From Acanthochlamys bracteata (Eukaryota > Streptophyta > Magnoliopsida > Pandanales > Velloziaceae): a stretch of DNA of 64,000 nt. The stretch spans positions 1,614,501 to 1,678,500 of the forward strand of contig CM034132.1 in NCBI GenBank assembly GCA_019914995.1, given 5' to 3'. A model generated the notes under the pieces. It saw nothing but the letters and a program-made list of their open reading frames with translations, did no database searches and was not told the DNA's origin. How positions within the stretch are numbered: the stretch's first letter is position 1; every line of letters begins with the position of its first letter. Below, in pieces: positions 13,519-24,879 of this stretch. Made by a program: the position numbers and the translations under genes.

Positions 13519-14664
13519 TCAGTGAGGAACACGAAGAACCTTTGGTAGTGCCTCTTGCATTGACAATGGAATTGCATGGAAACTCCGGTCAGGTGCTACC
13601 AACTCTGCAGTTGCAGCTTTGAGATTTTCGGAAATGCATTTGGTAATCAGTTGTAGTAGTACTAGTGCTTGTTCCTTGAAGTCACTCCATTCATGAATCT
13701 CAGCTCGGATGAGCTCCTTGTTACCGCAGATGAGCTCCCATACGGGAAAATCTTTCCTTGGCATCATGTAATCATTCTCGGTAAGTTTCAACGATGGGCA
13801 GAAATCACCCTTGCCATCACCTAAGTAGATGAATCTCCTCTTTCCTTCTGCCTTTACTTCATTCTGAATCCTCTCAATTATTCTTCCCTACATATCAAAG
13901 AAAAACACAGATAAAGTAAGTTCTCAACTATCCACGATTGAAATTTTTGCTGTGAACATTAATGATTAAATTTGATTGAAATCTGAAATTTACCTTGCAC
14001 ATGTTAGGAGGGCAAAGGGGGCAACCATGTTGTTCAAAATGGAAATCATGGTAAGGAGAAATCCTGAGCCTTCCATACTCATCAATGAACCCAGGATTAG
14101 TGTTGATTTCATGGAAATATTCCATCAATCCATGGTGCTTCAATATTGTTTCGATGAAGAATCTGTTCGCATCACTCACTACCCTTAACTCACACCTACA
14201 CAAAGTCGATCACACAAAATCCATCAATTCCAAAATCAAACACCCACAACAACAGCCTATTATGAATCGTTAGAATTAGAGAAGTGGTAGAACGTACCCA
14301 AGTGCATAAGCAGATTTGATTGCAGAGATGGTGCAAGGATTCAACGGAGCGCTGCGCAATGCAGCAGCAATCTCTTCAGCTGCTCTTCCTAGTTCATGAA
14401 ACTCTCCCATAATCTTATCCTATATTAATAATAATTCCACATAAAAATCAATCAACCAATACATAAAGATAATACCAATATCAAACCAATAAATAAGAAA
14501 ATTTTAAATGGTAACAAACTACTAACCATTGCAGAGTTCCATGGCATGGTGAGAAGTAATTCATCGAACCGGAGCGTTCCGCCAAGATCATCGATAACCC
14601 AGTTATCACTGTCGCAGTTGATTATTGTTTTATCGAAATCGAACACCAGTGTTATTCCCGCCAT
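13519..14664 (-). CDS. HAD-family phosphatase, PHOSPHO1/PS2 type (pyrophosphatase or phosphoethanolamine/phosphocholine phosphatase), 276 aa
   Basis: Exons on the minus strand: 14664-14527, 14419-14298, 14195-13994, 13887-13519 (831 nt). HAD motif I is VFDFDKT with nucleophile D9, D11 and T13. Motif II Ser is in VVSDAN (S94). Motif IV is GDGKGDFCP, with metal ligands D178 and D182, as in the PHOSPHO1-like group. A Cys-rich loop (CPLCPPNMCK) lies at 145-154. Arabidopsis relatives (PS2/PPsPase1 and PECP1) hydrolyse pyrophosphate, phosphoethanolamine and phosphocholine, and are strongly induced by phosphate starvation. All key residues are present, so the enzyme should be active. The start at 14664 gives MAGI, as family members begin; an in-frame ATG at 14691 is less likely. 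Two PHR1-site matches lie upstream (separate entry). The substrate cannot be settled from sequence. Confidence 0.92.
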
Positions 14665-14769
14665 TAATATTTTGCTAACCCAATCAATCAATCACTGTAG
14701 AAGAAATTATTTTTGTGAAGAAAGTTTTTGAGTTTGTTGCTGTTATGCTTATGCGAGTATTAAGGTTGG

Positions 14770-14776
14770 TTTATAT
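14770..14776 (-). promoter_or_regulatory. TATA box of the HAD phosphatase gene
   Basis: ATATAAA on the minus strand, about 105 bp before the start codon at 14664. Confidence 0.55.
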
Positions 14777-14845
14777 GGCGAGAGAGTTTAGAGATATGCG
14801 AGCGAATATTACATAGCGATTAAAAGGAATACTATAAAAAACAGC

Positions 14846-14914
14846 GAATATTCCGAATGGTTAATTCGTATTCGTGGTTGGGATTCCGAAAGGATGTGGC
14901 TGATTCGTATATTC
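14846..14914 (-). promoter_or_regulatory. Two P1BS (PHR1-binding) motif matches upstream of the phosphatase
   Basis: GAATATTC at 14846-14853 and GTATATTC at 14907-14914 both fit the P1BS consensus GNATATNC. They lie about 180 and 245 bp upstream of the start codon, beyond the TATA box. Both sit inside a threefold repeated ATTCCGAA (14850, 14883, 14911). PHR1-type factors bind this motif to switch on phosphate-starvation genes, and this family of phosphatases is a known target class. Function here is inferred. Confidence 0.6.
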
Positions 14915-16217
14915 CGAATCCGTCGCCGCCTAACAAACGACGAATCCAATTTCGATCGGTTTTCATGGTCAATATATTTTTATAATATTGTAGAATTGAA
15001 TATATTCAATTCATATATTTATATTTATGTGATTTAGATTTTTTAAAGTTGACGCTGACGATTGTGGTTGGTGCGTTGTTGGTCAATTTGGACCTGTCAT
15101 TCTTCTGGTTCTTGAACCAGATTCTTCTACTCTTTTCAATTCTAAAAGAGAACCAGAGTCTAGATGGAAATGGAACCTTTTCTACTCACACTTGGGCTGG
15201 GCTCACATAAATCTAATGGTCTAACAGATTTGATGGATTCAATGGTGTTGGTCTGAAAGCCCATTTGTTATCCACTAAATATCATTCGAGCTTGGTGTTC
15301 GATGAAATGCCAACAAGAAGATATTGTGTTTTGATTTCTGACCACTCGCTCCGTAATAGGAGTGAAGCTCGTGGTTTCTTTGCGTCTTGTTCTTGCTTTA
15401 CAGAATACCATTGCCAGTAAAATAATGTAGATTCCATCTCTTAAAAGCAAAATTGTAGTTCTCGTCTCAGTTTTGTAATTCATGAATATGCCAGTAAAAG
15501 CTTAACATGCAGAACAACTGATGCAATTTTGGCCAATTGTGGGTTGGATTAATCAGTACATTGCTTGGCAATTCCGTCTGATATATGGAGTATTGTAGCA
15601 TGCTGCTAGTATAAACCATCACTTTTCCTTTCGCTGACAACCTCTTATGCTGCTGTTTTAGTGATACCGAGTGAATCTAAAATGCTTTTTCGTTGCATGC
15701 TTCAGTGTAAAATTTCTGAACCTTCGAGCAAGAAGAATTGCCTTAAGCAAATGATCTGATTCAAGCTTCAACAAACACGAAAAAGAGACTCCTTTTGAAT
15801 ACTTGGTCATTTCGTCCTTGTATTGGACATGCAAGGGTCTCGTAGTAGGTGATTTGTAGTTATTAAATCCTATGCTTCCAGTTTTAACAATGTCCTGCCA
15901 CTTCTTGTCTGGGGCCTTAGTTCATGTTTTAAATTTCTCAGAGGCATGTGATTGAACACCTTGTCTATGTTAAGGTTCACATGTCTGTGCTACTGTTGAA
16001 TCAACACAAGTTTGATCTTTGTTTTCAATGAGGATTTATACAAAGTTTAAGTTTTCAGTCCGCGTTTGAGAAGTTGTCATGAAACTGTTTCATTCTTCTC
16101 CCAGAATCCAATATTCAGGCAGGCAAAATCTATTGCGGCAAAAATATTTCCTCAAATTGAATGAATTGAATTTACAAGTCAATGAAAGAATTGTTAGATA
16201 TTTAACATCTGCAGAAT
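14915..16217. other. Intergenic region upstream of the phosphatase
   Basis: No gene, RNA or clear repeat is recognised. The last few hundred bases before 16218 probably include the 3' UTR of the minus-strand gene that follows. Confidence 0.4.
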
Positions 16218-17468
16218 TCAGAAAAGCTTCCCAGCAAACTCTGGCATACTGTTTTTATCTTCTGAACTAGAATAAGCTGAAAACATCTTCAGCTCAGAAA
16301 CACTTCTACCAAGCTGCAAAGCCATCTTCATCCTAAACAACTCTCCGTTCTCTCTATTCTCCAACTCTTCTTTTTCCAAGTTGTTCTCAATCTCTTCTTC
16401 CAATCTTCGGTAAAACCCGGCGCAGTTGCGGAACAACTCAAACACCATACCTACCTGTCCTGCATGACCTAGATTATAAACAATAGCTGCAAGAACTCCA
16501 CCAACAACTCCTGCCAACACCGGAACCTGTCCTGCTGCTTGGAAACCTATCAACATTGTTCCTACAGCAGCAACACCGGCAAGCAAAGGCGCCGAGATCG
16601 CCATGGTTTTGTTCATGTTCATCACAAGCTTCCCAAGTCTGACGTACTGTTCTTCATCTTTCAACTTGAGAACTTTAAGAATTCCCTTCATCTCTTCTTC
16701 TATCTCCTTGCTCCAACCATTCTTTTGATCTCTTGCGTTCTTCTTGATCGATCGGCGTTGTTTTCTCGGCCACCAGACTGCTGGTTCAACATTCTCCGGG
16801 AACTTTTCGAGCATTCCGGGAAGTAAAGGAAGTGGGTAAGCTTTATCAATGGCTAGCAATCTCTCCATGGCTGCTTCTACATCTTCTTGACTTGGAGTTT
16901 TATTGATAGCAAGACTGTTGTAGATCGATCTCTCGAGTTCTTTAAACAACTGCGTAGCTTTCCGTTGTTCTTCGGCAAGCTGCGCAGGTTGTATCTTTCC
17001 TGCAATCGCCATGATACCTGCTGATGCCATGTAAAGCAAAGCTGAAGAGATCTTGAAGTGAGCGGTTGCACTCTCTAAAGGCATGGTAGCAATTCCCGCC
17101 ATAAGAGAAGCACCAAGAGTCAGAGCGTTGACGGAGTTGAGAAGAAGAATGTTCCAGTTGTTTCTCTGTTCTCCAATGATCGCGTGCATCTCCGCTCGAT
17201 CTCCGGCCGCTTCTGCGATAGCATAGAGCTTCACAACTAACTCCTTGTTGCAGATATTGTTAACAACTTGAACCTCTGTTTGTTGTTGGAGATTGAAGTC
17301 TTTTACATTGAATTGAGATGGAAGTGGAGGAAGAGAAATTCCCTTGACGGCAGTACTGAGATTGAATGGAGTAGTACTTCTGAGAATTGCAGTAGTTCTT
17401 CTCGAAGCTGATGAAGAAAGAACAATAAGATTCTTGATCGTGCATGCTTGAGTAGTACCAGTTGCCAT
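16218..17468 (-). CDS. At4g22030-like protein, predicted plastid membrane protein, 416 aa, intronless
   Basis: One uninterrupted frame. The N-terminus (1-50) is rich in Ser, Thr and Arg with few acids, like a chloroplast transit peptide. Hydrophobic segments lie near 107-130, 140-157, 288-309 and 314-333. A basic stretch WWPRKQRRSIKKNARDQKNG (232-251) and charged helices near 355-375 complete it. It resembles proteins annotated 'probable F-box protein At4g22030', but no F-box is visible here: the similarity is to the other part of that protein. No biochemical role is known to me. Three W-box cores and a TATA-like site lie upstream, suggesting WRKY control, as for defence or wounding genes; this is inferred. 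Confidence 0.85.
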   Translation of the reverse strand: MATGTTQACTIKNLIVLSSSASRRTTAILRSTTPFNLSTAVKGISLPPLPSQFNVKDFNLQQQTEVQVVNNICNKELVVKLYAIAEAAGDRAEMHAIIGEQRNNWNILLLNSVNALTLGASLMAGIATMPLESATAHFKISSALLYMASAGIMAIAGKIQPAQLAEEQRKATQLFKELERSIYNSLAINKTPSQEDVEAAMERLLAIDKAYPLPLLPGMLEKFPENVEPAVWWPRKQRRSIKKNARDQKNGWSKEIEEEMKGILKVLKLKDEEQYVRLGKLVMNMNKTMAISAPLLAGVAAVGTMLIGFQAAGQVPVLAGVVGGVLAAIVYNLGHAGQVGMVFELFRNCAGFYRRLEEEIENNLEKEELENRENGELFRMKMALQLGRSVSELKMFSAYSSSEDKNSMPEFAGKLF

Positions 17469-17599
17469 CGATGATCAAAAGAGCTGCTGAACTAAAGCTT
17501 TTCCCCTTCTTTTTCCTTTGGAAGAGATTAGATAATGCAGCAACTGTGAGTTGTTTGTTTGTTGATTGAATGAATGCTGTGAACTGTTGTTGGTTTTGG

Positions 17600-17762
17600 T
17601 TTTATAGAGTTGGAATTTTTTGGTTGGAGATCTGGTCAAGGATCGGGTGGTTTGACTAAAGGGGTTGATTGGGTAGTTAACGTGGAACCAAGTCTGCAGT
17701 TTTAAGTTTAACAAATGGTTGATTGGGTTAACGCGTTGAGACTTCCGTCATCAATGTTGACC
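17600..17762 (-). promoter_or_regulatory. TATA box and three W-box cores upstream of the At4g22030-like gene
   Basis: TATAAAA reads on the minus strand at 17606-17600, about 130 bp before the ATG. TTGAC cores lie at 17634-17639 (TTGACC on the minus strand), 17652-17656 and 17757-17762 (both on the plus strand). W-boxes are WRKY-factor sites; short cores also occur by chance. Confidence 0.4.
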
Positions 17763-19475
17763 AAACCAATCAATAGTTTTGTACTTTCTGGTTAATCCAA
17801 AATTTGATGTACATTTGGGCTTCGTTCGTCATTGGGATTTGCTTGTTATAGCCCGTATATATGTGGTCATATCTTGCATTATATTTATAGGTGTCACTTA
17901 TGGCACATTTTAAATACACATAAAATTAAAAAATGAATAGTAAAATTTTAAAATAATTGAAAATATTTTAAAAGTAAAGTTTTATTTTTTTGAAAGTGGA
18001 TTAGATAAAAAGTATAGTAACTTTGAAGTACAATTTTGAGTTTGCATGGATTCCAATTCTAATTTTATAAAAAAAAAATTGGACATTTGAAACACACTTT
18101 AACAATGAGATATTGTTTATTAAAATTTTATTTTATTTTTTATATTAGTAAACTTTTTATAATATGTTATAAAATTTTAAATTAAAATATATATATATAC
18201 ATATAGAAATAAAATATATCAAATTTATTTTTTAGAAAATGCCAACAAAAAAAATTTTTGAAAAGCTTTTTATTTGGAGTACTCTCCCAAAACTTCCCCC
18301 TAAGGGCATTTTTTAAAAGTTAGGTTTAAAAAATGAGTTTAATTTTTTAAATATTAATTGTATTTATAAGTAAGTCTAAGTATAATTTTTTGGTTTAATT
18401 TTATTTGAAGTATGTAAAGAAAATTTTAGCAAAAAAATTAATTCTAGGTGAACTAGTACAAGCTCCAAGTTGATGTTCTTGACTTGTGAGTACTTTTTAT
18501 TTGGATTTTTCTAAAATAAAAAATATTTTAAAATTTTGTAAAAATCAAATTCTATTTTTAATCTATAATAATCATAATAATAATATTATTATATGATGTA
18601 AAATTTATTTATATTTTTAAAATTATAAAAATTATAAAAACTTATTTAAAAATTGAAACAAAAAAAATTAAATACATTCAAATATCATCCAAACTAATTA
18701 TCAGATTAGCTGAAAGATAGTTGCACTCTAATTGATTTATCTCAACGCGGTCAATTGAAAAAGATTAACTAAAATGAAACCAACCAAACTTGACCGTATT
18801 AAGATGAACAATGGGTATACAAGCAATTACAAGCAAACGTTGGCTCTCAGACCTGATACGCTCAATAAGATGGTTTTATAATAATAATAATAATAATTCA
18901 TGTCAGCAACAAGAATATTCGTATATCTAATATGTTTTCTCATCGCTATCTTAAGAAAATAACAGGAACAACTTCCTTCAGTCGGACCCAATTTGTTGAC
19001 CTTAACAAAATTTCAACCAAACCAAGGAAGTCCGGAAAGTGTTACGGAACAAGTTACCAAACGGAGCCAAAATGGACCGTTATGGTCCGCACCAGGGAAC
19101 CAAACAAATCAACTCACTGACGCGCGCCATCAGCACGCTGCGTCTCGACTCTTCGCGCCGTAAACCAGGTTGTTGTTACCATTTACGTAATTACCTTCAA
19201 CTCAAAGCCTTCCTAAAACTTTCTATGTACCAAAGCGCTTCTTTTTTCAAAATTCCTCTATTGTGTCCTACAAAATCACTACGTGTTTTCCTAAACTACC
19301 CTTTTATTATTTCAATCTATCCAGAAAGAAGCAAGAAATGAATTTCGTTTTGGTTATTTGATTCCGTGGCCTTCCCTCTTTCTTCTATTCTTCATTGCCT
19401 TTCTTCTCTTTTTCTTTTCTTCTTCTTCGTCTCCTGTTTGGCTTTGTAGTTGTTTGTTGAAGCTGAAGTTTGTCA
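17763..19475. other. AT-rich intergenic region before the CoA carrier
   Basis: From 17880 to 18680 the DNA is extremely AT-rich, with poly-A/poly-T runs that resemble worn MITE-like copies but have no definable ends. A short ATA microsatellite sits at 18878-18898. From 19060 to 19180 the base composition is more GC-rich and holds several CpGs, probably the carrier promoter. No gene is seen. Confidence 0.4.
18878..18898. repeat. (ATA)n microsatellite
   Basis: About six to seven ATA/TAA units in a row. Confidence 0.8.
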
Positions 19476-22400
19476 ATGGAGAAGGAAGAGAAGAGAAAGA
19501 TTGGGAATGGAGTAGAAGACTCGTTGCCTCTTGTAGTGAAGGAATTGATCGCCGGTGGAGTCGCCGGTGGAATAGCTAAGACTGCTGTTGCACCGCTCGA
19601 ACGAGTTAAGATTCTCTTTCAGGTAAATTTTTGTTCCCTGGACTGATGATCGGTTGAATTTTGGTTTTGGGTTGTTGAATGTTGCTTCGAATTCAATGAT
19701 AAAACATGATGGTTAGGTGAACATGATTGTAAGTAAATAATTAGAGAAACTTGTTGTTAAATTAGGTTTTCTGCTTGAATTTTATACGTAGAGATGGTGT
19801 GCATGCACTACTGAAGTTATAGGATTTACCTCAGACAGATCTAAGTTTAAGAATCTAGGCAATTATCAAAAGGTATACCAAATTCACAATGGCTAGTGTA
19901 GTTTGTACATGAATTGTGTTGTGATATGAAGTGCATGCTTAACTTTTTGATGGTCAGGTTACAATTTAGTAGCAGATGTGTTTTGTTGGTATGATTAATT
20001 ATAGAAGTCTATGAGTATTTAACATGAAGGAATGTCAAGTCTTTAAATTTTATTTCTATAGTTTTTGCTTGTAAGCAAGTATCTGTAGTTAAAGTATTAT
20101 ATTGAAATGAGTAGTTCAACGTAGCCAACAATTTGATGATGTCACATCTGGTGAGATGTTAACTGATCACAAAAACTGCGTCTGAGGCACTTTCATAGCA
20201 TTTATAATATAGTTAGCAACATTTGGAGTGCATGTGAGCATTTTTGGCTATTGCAGACGAGAAGAGCTGACTTTCATGGGGTGGGAGTATGGGGTGCAGT
20301 TCGAAGGATTTTTCAGACTGAAGGATTCTTAGGATTTTACAGGTACATTAATTTCCTTCTCCTTTTAATTTCGTTCTCCTTTTGCAGTTTGATTGTAGTC
20401 AGGAAAGCCATCTCATTTCAATTGTTGTCTTGCAGAGGAAATGGAGCTAGTGTTACTCGTATAGTACCCTATGCAGCTTTGCACTATATGGCATATGAGG
20501 AATACCGTAGATGGGTCATTCTTGGTTTCCCTCATCTCCCAAGGGGACCTATTCTTGACCTTTTTGCGGGATCCATAGCCGGAGGAACAGCCGTTGTGTT
20601 CACTTATCCATTTGATCTAGTTCGTACTAAATTGGCATATCAGGTATTGATTACTCACCCACATGTTTGTTATTTTAAGCATGCAGCTCTGCAAATTTCG
20701 CTGCTGTACTATGTGACTGTTCCCTTCTTGAATACTAAAATTGGACCAATCAGTCTAGGCAGTATGTGTTGTTGATAGTACTTCCTTAATTCTATTCAAC
20801 TTTGGACAATTTTTTAACTAATACCAACGTTGATTAGCTTCCATTTGTTTTAGCTTATTTACATGTATTTTTCAGGTTGTTGAATCATCTAAAACAAGCT
20901 TTAGCAGCCTATCTAAATCAGAACAGCTGTATAAAGGCATCCGTGATTGTATGTCAACAATCTATAGACAAAACGGCATTAGAGGACTCTATAGAGGGAT
21001 TGGTATGCATTGCTCTTTATTCTCTTCTCTACTATTGAAATTCATAAGAACTACTACCTCAGCTACGGCCTTCGAGGGAGTATTTAATCCATGTCAAACT
21101 CTCTGCAAGTCAAAGTTCCCTAAGAATTACTTGTGAGTTGCTTTGACAACTTTCGCTAAGATCAGCTTTTTGTATTACAGCTATGAACTTAATCATCTAA
21201 AACGTAGACCACTATGTTGCTTAAGTTGAAAAATAAGGTGCCAGGAAACACTCTTTTTTGTTTATTAAAAATTTAGGGGAGAGAAATAATATCTCTACAA
21301 ATCAATTTATTGCTTGCAGTTCTCAAAATTGCACAACAGCTATGCACTAACCAAACATACTTTTTTAGTATTCACTAGTCTCTGTGAGATTTTCAAGGGG
21401 TTAAAGTGTCTCAAATACTGCTGAATTGCCAAGTACCATTCTAGCGGCAGAATACTAAAATCTTGTAGTTCCTAAGTCTTTAGTTTTTGACATTAAACAA
21501 TTGATTGTTGAGACCTTCAAACTCGAGGTCAATCAAAATCTCATTATTGTCTAGATATTGAGCATAGGTGAGTTTTATATTATTACATTATATTATATCA
21601 TTCTAATGACTTTCTTGAATTTAATCAGGCCCAACATTATATGGTATCTTCCCATATGCTGGCCTGAAGTTCTTCTTTTATGAGGAGATGAAATCTCATG
21701 TTCCGGAAGAGCACAAGAAGGATGTTATTGTGAAGCTTGGATGTGGATCCGTAGCTGGCTTGTTAGGACAAACCATGACTTATCCGCTAGATGTAGTTCG
21801 GCGGCAGATGCAGGTATCTGGTTTAAGCTCCAAGAGTTATTGATATGGTTTCTAAGTTATTCATACTTTTACTTAATTGCAAACACCGTTATCAGGTGGC
21901 AGCGCACTCAAATTTGGATGATAAATTAAGGAGAGGAACTTTTGGTACCCTTGCCATGATAGTGCAAAAACAAGGTTGGAAACAGTTATTTTCTGGCCTG
22001 AGCATCAATTATTTAAAGGTAAAAGGAAAACATGCTTTTATATTACTTGTATATGTGTGTCTCTGTTTATTGCTTCCCAATCAGTTACTACTATCTAGGG
22101 CAATTCAAGTAGTGGCATTTACATGTTGCTCCCAGTCAGTCCTGACTATATAGTAAGTTGGCAAAGTCCTAATTATAAGATGGCCTCCCTGGCCCCCTTC
22201 CTGAATGGAAATCTTTGCGAAAGTCTTAAGTAAATATTTGCGTATTGGAAATCTTTTTTGTTAGTAGGAATTCAACTTCTATCTTTGTGCAACAATGAGT
22301 AGCTACACATTTTCGAAAAAGAAAAAGAAGGGTAGCTAGAAAATTTTTTTTTTCCTGCTTCGCTAATGTTTGGTAGAATGTTTATCAAAGAGTCAAATGT

Positions 22401-22517
22401 TCTTATCAAATGTAGGTTGTACCATCGGTGGCAATTGGATTTACAATGTATGACTTGATGAAGGCATGGCTTAAGGTTCCATCACGGGAAGAACTGTCTA
22501 AAAGAGTAGTGACTGAA
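19476..22517 (+). CDS. CoAc: Mitochondrial carrier, coenzyme A transporter type (CoAc), 325 aa, 7 exons
   Basis: Exons: 19476-19622, 20257-20342, 20436-20643, 20876-21002, 21629-21813, 21896-22018, 22416-22517 (978 nt). The three carrier repeats show their signatures PLERVK (40-45), PFDLVR (136-141) and PLDVVR (242-247), each at the end of an odd-numbered helix; GFYRGNG, LYRGIGPTLYG and [11 protein letters not shown] close the repeats. MCF proteins of this length have six membrane helices in the mitochondrial inner membrane. The pattern, including [11 protein letters not shown] and [11 protein letters not shown], fits plant CoAc1/CoAc2 (At1g14560/At4g26180), shown to import CoA into mitochondria. 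The substrate is inferred from similarity; other adenine-nucleotide-type carriers are close. The C-terminus (SREELSKKSSD) ends at TGA 22515-22517. Confidence 0.93.
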
Positions 22518-24310
22518 GATGATAACCATGTGTCTCATCTTCGTTCCAGTTAACCCTAACTTTTTCTTCAGTAGTGATCTCTAATTCAATTGCACTATTG
22601 CTATGGAGTTTTGTGCAAAAGTGAATCTTCGGATGGTTTTTCCATTCTTCTGTGTTGTACAGTATTCAAGGTGAAGATTGCGCTTCACATTTTCATGAGC
22701 AGCAGCTGGTTTTTGCATAAATCTAAGAACCATTACCTAGCAGAACATAGTGGTGAGTTATCAAGAGCCAAAAATAGCTATCGTATGAGAGAGTCACGGA
22801 ACCATTTCTTTGTATATAGCAGATTCCTTTCTGGCACATTTTTGCCATTGTAAGGTTACATCTTCTCACATGAGAGAGACCCATTGATGTATTGGAATTC
22901 ATTATGGTCTTGTATCATTTATCTGGAGGAAATAGCGTACACTTATAGAAAGGTATATCCCCTTGTACATCCTGAGTTCTGGACAGTGGAATCTGTTCAA
23001 AGAATTGTTTGTTCGTGAAAGAAAAAGCTAACCGGCAGGTAACAATCCTTCTTTCTGGATTACAAGTCTCTTGATTGTTTCCAGAATCCTATTGTTCGCT
23101 AGCAAGAAGTTTTGTTAATCTAACATCATAAGTTTAGTTGATTTGAGTCCATCCAGGTTGAAAGATGCGAATGGCGATGTGGCTGTATCCTGCTGATCAG
23201 TCTCCTCTGTGGACCACTTTGTACCAAACTCTCAGGTGTACTAGAAGATCGCTCAAAAGATGAGCTATGTTTGTTAAGCCCTCTTTTTACCTGGGAATCT
23301 CTGCTTCATTTTGGTGCAGAAAGGTGTTGTTTTATCGTTACTGATTAAAGGTGTCCTTCACTACTTCAAATGATTAATTCTTTTCTTTTTCTTGAGAAAC
23401 ATGATCTTGTATATCAGGCTTCGGTTCATTGATTTATCTAAAAATGTGTAGTCTTATCTAAGTCCGCTTTTGATCCAAATGCAGTCACTGTTTATGATTA
23501 AGATGTAAGCTTTGGCTTTATCCTGCTTTCCTTAAAGTGTTTTCCGGCTTTTTGGTCTTCTTTTTCCTTTCCTTGCCTTCACAAATTTGTTTGGCAGCTT
23601 AATTAGTTACAAGATTTACCTTTTGGATATGTGATCTCCTTCTCTAAAAGTGATTGGGCGAAACCAAGAGAATGTTGAATTTTGATTGAAATTGGTAGGA
23701 GCCTCAACATTTGCAATCCACAAAGCGCAAGCATTTTGGGGGTAAAAGAGAGGTTGAAGCATGCTACTGTGATTGAGTGGTGCTTTTAGTAGACATGAAA
23801 CAAGGCTTTTATTTGCTTTCTTTCTTTCTTCAGCAGTGATACAGAGTACTAACTGGGAATGGCAAAATCTTTCACTAATCCCATTGTCTGCAAAGAAATA
23901 TTTCAACGGAGAGGCAGTAAAGTAAGTGATCTCATCCATAATACTCTCACTTTGCTTCAACTTTTTCAGTAACTCAACAAAAATATCATAAATGAGCTTT
24001 TTTATTATATTTTTTTTCATTGAAGAACACAGGTCCTTGTTTCTGCCATGAGTTAGTATAGTTGAAGTGACGGATGCTTTCAAACCGTACTTATTTTTAG
24101 TGGCATTATTTAAAGAAAATAGGATCATTCTCATAGTCATTAGACTGGGAGGCTATATGTTGAATCATTGGAACTATAGCTAACTTATAGCTATTCATCT
24201 ATGCTCAGTAGGTTTTGAAAATTTGTACAGTCCTCACTTATTTGAGGTTCTTGCGTTAATGCACTAATACACCGTGGCACTGGATTTTGAAATATTCTTT
24301 GGTCGGTACT
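22518..24310. other. Flank downstream of the CoA carrier
   Basis: The first several hundred bases are probably the carrier's 3' UTR. A 174-codon minus-strand frame (24140-23616) has no introns and no recognised domain; it may be chance. No other gene is visible. Confidence 0.35.
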
Positions 24311-24324
24311 CTAGTCTATTTAAA

Positions 24325-24560
24325 GGTTCGTTGGTTCTTGCTTTTTTTAACAAAATTTTTTAATTTTTAATTTTATATTTTTTCAATATATATTTTATAA
24401 ATATTTAAAATTTTAGAAAGTATAAAAAAATTTTATATAATAAAATTTTTTTATTATATATATTTTTTTATTTTTAAAAAATAAAATTCATTTTAAAAAA
24501 AAAGAAAAATATGTTCAATTTTAAAAAAATTTTATTTCATAAATAATTCTAAAAGTAACT
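24325..24560 (+). mobile_element. MITE-like repeat, family 1, copy A
   Basis: Shows the family order: GTTCGTTGGTT-type start, poly-T/A body with ATATATTTTATAAATATTTAAAA, then AAAATTTTATATAATAAAATTT, ending TTTATTTCATAAATAATTC. There is no coding capacity. It faces copy B in inverted orientation about 80 bp away. Confidence 0.55.
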
Positions 24561-24642
24561 TAAAATTTTTTTATTATAGGTGTTTGTGCCTTTTCTTTCT
24601 TGCATGTGCAGGGATGCGTTAAAGCATGCAGTACTATATTTC

Positions 24643-24876
24643 GGGGACGTTTAAGAGTAATTATAAAATAAAATTTTTTTTAAAAAATTTTTTTTTATTT
24701 TTTAAAAAAATAAGTTTTATTTTTATTTTAAAAAATAATAAAAATATATTTAAAAAAATTTTATTTCGTAAAATTTTTTTAATTTTTAAATAAAAATTAT
24801 ATATTTATAAAATATATATTAAAAAAATAAAATAAAAAAATTTGAAAATTAGTTGAAAAGTTAAATCAAACGCGCT
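24643..24876 (-). mobile_element. MITE-like repeat, family 1, copy B (inverted to A)
   Basis: Reads as the reverse of copy A and ends at its right side in AAATCAAACGCGC, the complement of the family's GCGCGTTTGA start. Confidence 0.55.
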
Positions 24877-24879
24877 TTT

